NCBI GenBank assembly: GCA_959608625.1
Contig: CAUHQV010000030.1
Span: 1 to 29,823 of the forward strand
Direction: 5' to 3'
Source: an uncultured Flavobacteriales bacterium
Lineage (GTDB): Bacteria > Bacteroidota > Bacteroidia > Flavobacteriales > UBA1820
DNA: 29,823 nt
This document shows positions 24,578-29,823 of this stretch, piece after piece (the first letter of the stretch is position 1; each line of letters opens with the position of its first letter). Under the pieces are notes generated by a model. It worked only from the letters and a program-made list of their open reading frames with translations. It did not search any database and was not told the DNA's origin. The translations under genes were made by a program, and so were the position numbers.

Positions 24578-26200
24578 CTATTTATTGTACTCTTCCCACC
24601 GCGTGGCGCCGCCTTCTTCCGCCATTTTCCGGGCTATTTCCCGGGCCTTTTCCCCGGTAAGGTCTTTGTATTTCACACCGTTCCAGTCTTCCTCTTCAAT
24701 ATCCATGATCCGTGCGCGCCGTTTTATCTCCTCCACGAATTCATCGCTGAATATTCCCGCAATGAACTGCGCCGGTTCTTCCGTTAAAAGTGGCCCCAAA
24801 AAGATATATCCGTCATAATTGTCCTGATAAGTTCCGGCCTGCGTATCGTATTTGCTCTCCAGCACCCCGTCGTAAAGACGGGTCCCGAAAATATTCCCTT
24901 TCAGGTCGAAAGCCACGGGCTTGTCCCCGTTTTGGCGGAATACCCGGTCGAAAAACGCATAGCCTATCTTGTCTTCCGTGCGGCCGAGGTTGCTGATCAG
25001 CGGGCCATGCGTGGAGATGCTGAACACTTTATCCTCGCCCATCATGCCGGCAAGCAAGGCTCCGGCTCCTTTTTCGGGAAAACTCCCGTCGTACAATTTG
25101 ACAGCCGATTTATTGCCGTGCCCGGTCCCTACAATGAACAGGCCGCCCCTTTTGTCAGGCGCATTTTTCATGTATGCCTCGATATGTTCCGCCATATTGC
25201 GGTTCCGGCTTCTGTTTCTACTTCTTTCGCGCTCTTCCTGTATCCCTTCAATCCCTTGTATAGCCTCCCAATGATACTGGGCATCCACCATCATCAACTT
25301 TATCTTTTTATCGCGGGGCAGCTCCCGATTGACTTTCCAAAGCGAGACTATAAAATCGTACTGTCCCTTATCCGGCCAACCGGTGAATTGTTGTTGACGG
25401 AACATACGCAGCAACAGGTCTTCGCGCAGCGTAGCGCTTGCCATGAATTCATCGGCCAAAGGCTGGTAAGCATCGCCGAATTCCATGAACACGACCCCGG
25501 TAGTCGAAGGAAATTTTTTGTCCGTAACCACGCTGCTTATCAGTTTCCACGAGAGCGGACGAAAATGCCATTCCCCGTATATGACTACCGGATAATTGGC
25601 CAGTTTATCCTGAATATACCTTTTAGGGGCGCTCCCATATTTTTTCAGATGATCCACATAAGGGGCCGGATCCGGATCCGGAACGGAAACGGCCGATATC
25701 CGCCTTATCAGGTTGCGGTGATAGCCCGCCACGTCGGAAACTGCTTTATACGTCTCCTCTATCGTTTTTCTTTCTACATTCCCTGTAGAATACCATTTGC
25801 CTTTTACCCGGATATAATGGTGCGCGGCAAAACCGTCCCGGCCATCTCCCGTGGTAATCACCGCAGCGATGGAATCGCCGCAAACCAGCAACTCTTCTAC
25901 ATTTTGCGACAGGACCGCATTTTTGTGTTCAGCGGTCACCTTCTTATCCGGAGCCCCTTTTTCAGGGTAATACATACGCAGGCCAGGGCTCATATACTGC
26001 CATAGGTCTCCTTGTTTACCCGACATCTCGATGGACATCATAGACATAAAAGCGGACAGTGGGCTATCCTGCCCTTTTTGGTCTTTTAACTGTCCGACTT
26101 TTTTACCGATATCGGTTTTTGCATACCCTTTAGGCAGTTCGGCCGCCCGGACACCCAAAACCGCGAGCGATAAAGCGATGGTAAATAGGAATCTTTTCAT
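24578..26200 (-). CDS. Secreted protein with GExH / GxGH motifs (ChaN/EreA/TIKI-like superfamily, tentative)
   Basis: A 540-residue protein with a signal peptide (MKRFLFTIALSLAVLGVRA) and a mature start near AELPKGYAKTD. The central region has VVIYGEWHFRP (Gly209, Glu210, His212), VVFMEFGDAYQPLADEF, IKLMMVDAQYHWEA and FIVGTGHGNKS (His361). This order of GExH, acidic strand and GxGH resembles the ChaN/erythromycin-esterase/TIKI superfamily, whose members use such residues for metal binding or hydrolysis; the assignment is tentative. An Arg/Ser/Asn-rich run at residues 323-335 (ERERSRNRSRNRN) interrupts the domain. The C-terminus is charged and helical. It lies 18 bases after the secreted protein at 26219-26773 and is probably in the same transcript. 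Confidence 0.6.
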   Translation of the reverse strand: MKRFLFTIALSLAVLGVRAAELPKGYAKTDIGKKVGQLKDQKGQDSPLSAFMSMMSIEMSGKQGDLWQYMSPGLRMYYPEKGAPDKKVTAEHKNAVLSQNVEELLVCGDSIAAVITTGDGRDGFAAHHYIRVKGKWYSTGNVERKTIEETYKAVSDVAGYHRNLIRRISAVSVPDPDPAPYVDHLKKYGSAPKRYIQDKLANYPVVIYGEWHFRPLSWKLISSVVTDKKFPSTTGVVFMEFGDAYQPLADEFMASATLREDLLLRMFRQQQFTGWPDKGQYDFIVSLWKVNRELPRDKKIKLMMVDAQYHWEAIQGIEGIQEERERSRNRSRNRNMAEHIEAYMKNAPDKRGGLFIVGTGHGNKSAVKLYDGSFPEKGAGALLAGMMGEDKVFSISTHGPLISNLGRTEDKIGYAFFDRVFRQNGDKPVAFDLKGNIFGTRLYDGVLESKYDTQAGTYQDNYDGYIFLGPLLTEEPAQFIAGIFSDEFVEEIKRRARIMDIEEEDWNGVKYKDLTGEKAREIARKMAEEGGATRWEEYNK

Positions 26201-26218
26201 TTTAATTTGGTTTTTAAA

Positions 26219-26773
26219 TTATTTATTCGAAATTTTCCGTTCCGTCAGATACACCAAAAGACCCCCCTTTTTCACACTCCTGAGTACCCAAGGGCCATCC
26301 TGCTGAACACCTGTAATGAATTTTTCACCGCCTTGGGAGGAATAATTATAGCTGTGCAGATACAGGTATTCTATCCTATATTCCACCGCCTGTTCCGCAG
26401 GCATAGCAGGAAAGACAACGGCCCGGACGATCTCCTCCCGGAAATTATACTCCATTTCGATGCGGTATGATTGGCCGGCCGGGGACGGCGTGCTGACGAT
26501 CATAACCCGGTTCAGGCTATCCGTAGATAATACCGCGCTATCGATATCTATAAGCACCCCATGGCACCCGGACAGGATACGGCAGACATCGGATACTTTT
26601 TGCCGGTTGTCCACGTCCTTGAGCGGATATTGTTTTTCATGAACGATCCGGTTGCGGTTCGCTTTCCCGTCGCTTACCTGATAATCGAATTCCCGAACCA
26701 GAGAAAAGGGAGTCTGGGAGAAAAGGACGCCAGCGTTCAGGCAGAAAAGAAAGAAGGTGACAATTGTTTTCAT
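26219..26773 (-). CDS. Small secreted protein, unknown function
   Basis: A 184-residue protein starting MKTIVTFFLFCLNAGVLFSQ, a signal peptide; this ATG is preferred over the one six codons upstream because it begins the signal. The mature part looks beta-rich (SLVREFDYQVSD, YRIEMEYNFREEIVRAVVFP, VEYRIEYLYLHSY) and ends with PWVLRSVKKGGLLVYLTERK. There is one Cys pair (VCRILSGCHG). No family is recognised. It is followed after 18 bases by the GExH protein gene, so the two may act together outside the cytoplasm. Confidence 0.7.
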   Translation of the reverse strand: MKTIVTFFLFCLNAGVLFSQTPFSLVREFDYQVSDGKANRNRIVHEKQYPLKDVDNRQKVSDVCRILSGCHGVLIDIDSAVLSTDSLNRVMIVSTPSPAGQSYRIEMEYNFREEIVRAVVFPAMPAEQAVEYRIEYLYLHSYNYSSQGGEKFITGVQQDGPWVLRSVKKGGLLVYLTERKISNK

Positions 26774-26790
26774 GGGCATCACATTTGTCA

Positions 26791-26798
26791 CAAAACTA
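26791..26798 (-). promoter_or_regulatory. -7 box upstream of the secreted protein pair
   Basis: Minus-strand TAGTTTTG fits TAnnTTTG, 17 bases before the ATG at 26773. No TTTG is seen at -33. Confidence 0.4.
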
Positions 26799-26964
26799 GA
26801 CGGTAAAATGCGGAACGGGATTTATATTCCCTTTTTTAAGAAGTGCAACTCGTTTTGTAATGCAATAAAAACAAGAATATTACACCCTGGCATTTCCTAA
26901 AAAGTTTATATTTTGAAATGGCGGAGTTATATCGAAGGCTATGGCCTACAATATTAAAATAAGA

Positions 26965-28584
26965 TTACGCCGAGCACTGGTCTATATGCAGAACGATATC
27001 GCCTTTTTCATCGATCCCTATCTTTTGCCGAATGGTCGTTTTCCGCTGGTAAATCGTGCGGATACTCTGCCCTGTGACCGAGCTTATTTCCTTCGTAGAG
27101 AAATCGGCCCTGAGAAGGCAGCAAAGTTGCATCTCCTTCTCGTTCAGCCGGGCGGAATATTTTTCTTTCATCCGGGAATAAAAAGCTTCGTAAAGAGAAT
27201 CGACGACCGGATAGAGGTCGTTCCAATCCAAAAGATCGCCTTTATTTTCCCTGTCTTCCGGGCGCCCGTGTACCTGTCGCAACAGCTGCTGATTGGCCGG
27301 GGTCGGGGTGTTGGCCACAATGCGTATTAAGCCTAATTTCTGGAGCAGTATTCTTTTGAAAAAATGGGAATCCTGTTGTTTTTTGCCATCGGGGGACAGC
27401 GCTTCCTCCAGCATACGTTGCAAAACTTCGTTCTCTTCCTGGACGGCAAGGGCCTTGTCCCTTTTATTCTTCGTATAAAAATACAATCCCATGGCAAATA
27501 CCAAGCCAAAGGCCACCAAAAGGACGATGATAAGTACCAACCGCTGCTGGCGGACTTGCAACTTAAGATCCCTGTACTGCATCCGATCCCGGGACACGAC
27601 GTATTGCCGGATCATCCGGTCGTTATCCAGGATCGCGCGCATCAGGGAGTCGTTGCGCTGGCTTTGGGCGACGATATTCACCCCTTTTCCCTGGGCGTAA
27701 TCCAAAACGGCCTGGAGAGTACTGACGGCATTATAATGGGAAACACCTTCTTTAATGGGATTGTCCTTCGCCAACGCCGCGCGGTCTTTCCCGAGATAAT
27801 ACGAGACTGAATCGAAATTTCGGTCATGCAGGTGTATTTCAGCCAGATTCAGATTGACAGCGTCTGCATAACGGGGGTAGTAAGATTTGATCCGGTAGCC
27901 GAGCTCCCGGGCCTCGTCAAACCGTTTAAGAGCGATCAGATAACCTGCATAATTCCGTATGTAATGGACTTTCAGGCCTTCGTCGGGTTCGGCCGCACGG
28001 ATACCCGCCTCGAAATACTTCCGGGCCGAATCCGCCTGTAAAGCAAATGCATACTGTAGGGCGGTCGAATAGTACAGGTTCGCCTTGTGTGCGCTGTCAT
28101 ACTCCCCGGCCAGCTTATAGCTTTGTGCGGCGGCGTCCGCATCCTGCAGACCGGCGCGCAGGACATACAATTGCGACAGAGCGGCACTGTCCTCGAGTTG
28201 ATGCGCAAGATCCATCGCCTGCCCGAACATCTCTTCAAAGCTAAGAATATCCTCCGCCCAGAGATAGTGCTTCAGCGCCGGAATATAGGCGGACATCTGC
28301 TCCTTTTGCCGCCCTTCCTCCTTGTAATACCGCACCGAAAAGAGAACAAGGGTGTCGTTTATCAACGCATTTTCAAGTTCGGCGTCAACTTTGGCCTGCA
28401 CGAGTCCGTAACGCGCCTTTAACTCCGGCGGGAGTTTTTCCGGGAAATCGATTTGCGATAAAAGGATAAGGGAGCTGTCGGGCCGTTCGTCCAAAACGCG
28501 TTGCGCGGAGTCGATCACGTCCCGATAATTGCCCTGGCAGCAGATTAAGGCAAACATAAAAATAAACGAGGCGATATACTTCAT
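26965..28584 (-). CDS. Membrane regulator: TPR-like periplasmic part, one membrane span, LuxR-like HTH
   Basis: A 539-residue protein. The start at 28584 gives a signal sequence MKYIASFIFMFALICCQGN; lipidation at the Cys pair is possible but the lipobox is poor. Residues 20-320 are helical repeats of TPR type (for example YLIALKRFDEARELGYRI, LNLAEIHLHDRNFDSVSYYLG). A membrane span lies at about 349-371 (LVLIIVLLVAFGLVFAMGLYFYT), then a coiled-coil (AVQEENEVLQRMLEEAL). The C-terminal domain, about 480-525 (LNEKEMQLCCLLRADFSTKEISSVTGQSIRTIYQRKTTIRQKIGI), resembles a LuxR-type helix-turn-helix. Such one-protein membrane regulators are common in Bacteroidetes. The target is unknown; neighbours are secreted proteins and a glycosyltransferase. 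Confidence 0.8.
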   Translation of the reverse strand: MKYIASFIFMFALICCQGNYRDVIDSAQRVLDERPDSSLILLSQIDFPEKLPPELKARYGLVQAKVDAELENALINDTLVLFSVRYYKEEGRQKEQMSAYIPALKHYLWAEDILSFEEMFGQAMDLAHQLEDSAALSQLYVLRAGLQDADAAAQSYKLAGEYDSAHKANLYYSTALQYAFALQADSARKYFEAGIRAAEPDEGLKVHYIRNYAGYLIALKRFDEARELGYRIKSYYPRYADAVNLNLAEIHLHDRNFDSVSYYLGKDRAALAKDNPIKEGVSHYNAVSTLQAVLDYAQGKGVNIVAQSQRNDSLMRAILDNDRMIRQYVVSRDRMQYRDLKLQVRQQRLVLIIVLLVAFGLVFAMGLYFYTKNKRDKALAVQEENEVLQRMLEEALSPDGKKQQDSHFFKRILLQKLGLIRIVANTPTPANQQLLRQVHGRPEDRENKGDLLDWNDLYPVVDSLYEAFYSRMKEKYSARLNEKEMQLCCLLRADFSTKEISSVTGQSIRTIYQRKTTIRQKIGIDEKGDIVLHIDQCSA

Positions 28585-28605
28585 GGCATTTCGGGTAGTC
28601 CTGCC

Positions 28606-28613
28606 CAAATATA
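28606..28613 (-). promoter_or_regulatory. -7 box of the membrane regulator gene
   Basis: Minus-strand TATATTTG, exact TAnnTTTG, 21 bases before the chosen ATG. It sits in the gap after the glycosyltransferase gene, so the regulator has its own start point. It also supports the start at 28584 over the one at 28608, which would overlap this box. No -33 TTTG is seen. Confidence 0.55.
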
Positions 28614-28639
28614 GCTAATAATGTCTTTGGCTTTATCCT

Positions 28640-29823
28640 TTACGCAAACGATTCGATATAGTCGCACAGGCGTCCCACCCCGTCTTCCGTCCCAATTTTT
28701 TGGGCGAGCGCGTGGGCATTCCTTACATAATCCGGATTGTTTACCAATCCGGCCACTTTCTTTTTCAGATCACTCTCAGAAACCGTGATCTTGACTTTCC
28801 CCGGGCCTATTCCCAGGCTCCGCACCCGCGTGGCCCAGTAATCCTGGTCGATAATCAAAGGAACTATCAACTGAGGGCGGCCGGCCTTAGCTACGCTATG
28901 GGTCGTTCCGCTGCCGCCATGATGGATCACGGCCCGACAATGGGGGAAGATCAGGTTGTGGGGGATCGGCTGGGTAAGCAGGAACAGGTTGTCCCCCTGG
29001 TCGAGCCCGGAGCCTGTCTTCGACCACCCCGTGCCGACAATAAGCCGGTAATCCAATTCCCGGCACACCTTCCACAACCGCTCGCAAAAACTGTTCTTCT
29101 TTTTTGCGTCGCAGCTTCCCAGTGTAAAAAAAAGGATCGGCCGGTCGTCCTTTCGGATGAATTCCATCAGTTGGGCATATGCTTGCCCGTCGTAATCGAA
29201 CGTATTGTTGAAACAATACCCGCCGGCTTCCCATCTGTAAGCCCAATCCGGGTCTGTTTCTCCCAGATACCGGCTATGCATCAGATAATTGCAGGCATTC
29301 CCGGCCGCATGGGCGCCGTATTTTTTGATAGGCGGCATGCCTAGCTTCTCCCGGTTTTTGTTCAGGGTCTTACGAACCATAAAATCCGTTCCTTTATTGA
29401 GGATGCTCCATTTGGCTCCCGGAGATAAAAACCGGATGCCCGACAACGGCATAATGGGCGGCGGTATCTTTTTACCCGGAATCAAAGGGGCATAGGCCGT
29501 ACGGACAATCGGTTTTCGGCAATATTCCGCAATGCTCACGGCGGCGAATTCCGTATTGGCGGACACCAGGATATCGTGCTGCTGCAATATAGGGATGAAC
29601 TGTTCGAACTGCGTATCGATCACCCGCCGGATCCACCCGAGGATGTATTTGAACGACTGGTCGTTCCGGGCGGCCCCTTCGAGCATCCCGCCGATATCGT
29701 CGGATTTTTGGAGGATATAGTTCAAACCCGAAGCCTTGGCCTGCTTTTCAAACAACTCCGGCAGGCTCAGCGTCACGTAATGTCCCCGGCGGGTAAGTTC
29801 CGAGGCCAGGACTAGGTAGGGAT
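28640..29823 (-). CDS. GT1-like glycosyltransferase, N-terminus cut by the window edge
   Basis: At least 393 residues. The frame is open to the right edge, where it reads PYLVLASELTRRGHYVTLSLP, the usual RGHxVTL start region of GT1 (UGT/MGT-like) enzymes, so the true start is outside the window. The C-terminal nucleotide-sugar-binding domain is clear: PILFFTLGSCDAKKK, RLIVGTGWSK, HCRAVIHHGGSGTTHSVAKAGRPQLIVPLIIDQDYWATRV, which contains the HGGSGTT phosphate-binding loop and the following donor-binding stretch. These enzymes transfer sugars to lipids, sterols, macrolides or other small acceptors. The acceptor cannot be told from the sequence. Confidence 0.88.
   Translation of the reverse strand, partial: PYLVLASELTRRGHYVTLSLPELFEKQAKASGLNYILQKSDDIGGMLEGAARNDQSFKYILGWIRRVIDTQFEQFIPILQQHDILVSANTEFAAVSIAEYCRKPIVRTAYAPLIPGKKIPPPIMPLSGIRFLSPGAKWSILNKGTDFMVRKTLNKNREKLGMPPIKKYGAHAAGNACNYLMHSRYLGETDPDWAYRWEAGGYCFNNTFDYDGQAYAQLMEFIRKDDRPILFFTLGSCDAKKKNSFCERLWKVCRELDYRLIVGTGWSKTGSGLDQGDNLFLLTQPIPHNLIFPHCRAVIHHGGSGTTHSVAKAGRPQLIVPLIIDQDYWATRVRSLGIGPGKVKITVSESDLKKKVAGLVNNPDYVRNAHALAQKIGTEDGVGRLCDYIESFA

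Noticed and set aside
28640..29776. Glycosyltransferase start at the GTG at 29776
   Set aside because: The reading frame continues to the window edge with family-typical sequence (SELTRRGHYV), so the gene starts outside.

Overview
The window looks like chromosome from a member of the Bacteroidales with moderately high GC, Alistipes/Rikenellaceae-like by overall impression (an inference; no marker gene settles the genus). The evidence is the recurrent Bacteroidetes promoter form (TTTG, about 19-20 bases, TAnnTTTG) in front of many genes, the trp gene order B-E-G-D-C-F-A typical of Bacteroides relatives, many short lipoproteins, and a tRNA-Leu without an encoded CCA.

Layout. Bases 1-1800 hold small unknown ORFs, a small secreted peptide gene and an unknown lipoprotein. 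Bases 1830-5714 (minus) carry a secreted feruloyl-esterase/PHB-depolymerase-like hydrolase and a GH78 alpha-L-rhamnosidase lipoprotein, each with its own promoter. Bases 5860-8475 (plus) carry a GyrI-like membrane-anchored protein, a gene broken by a frameshift, and two related TPR-like lipoproteins. A shared terminator at 8566-8589 separates these from a minus-strand envelope operon (YtxH-like protein, holin-like membrane protein, small unknown protein).

Bases 9672-24239 (minus) hold two complete amino-acid biosynthesis operons in series. The his operon is hisG-D-C-B-H-A-F-IE and the trp operon is trpB-E-G-D-C-F-A. Each begins with a Bacteroidetes promoter, a tiny leader peptide rich in its own amino acid (Trp-Trp-Trp; His-His-Ile-His-His-His), and an intrinsic terminator just before the first structural gene. 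Both leaders also contain a plausible antiterminator pairing, so both read as classical ribosome-mediated transcription attenuators. Within the his operon, hisIE is set apart by two inverted copies of a roughly 155-base structured repeat whose stems are kept by compensatory changes.

Bases 24359-24562 hold tRNA-Leu(CAG) with promoter and terminator. Bases 24578-28584 (minus) carry a secreted protein with GExH/GxGH motifs, a small secreted protein, and a membrane regulator with TPR-like periplasmic and LuxR-like HTH parts. The right edge cuts a GT1-type glycosyltransferase.

The strongest material for a second look is the pair of attenuators and the structured inverted repeats around hisIE.
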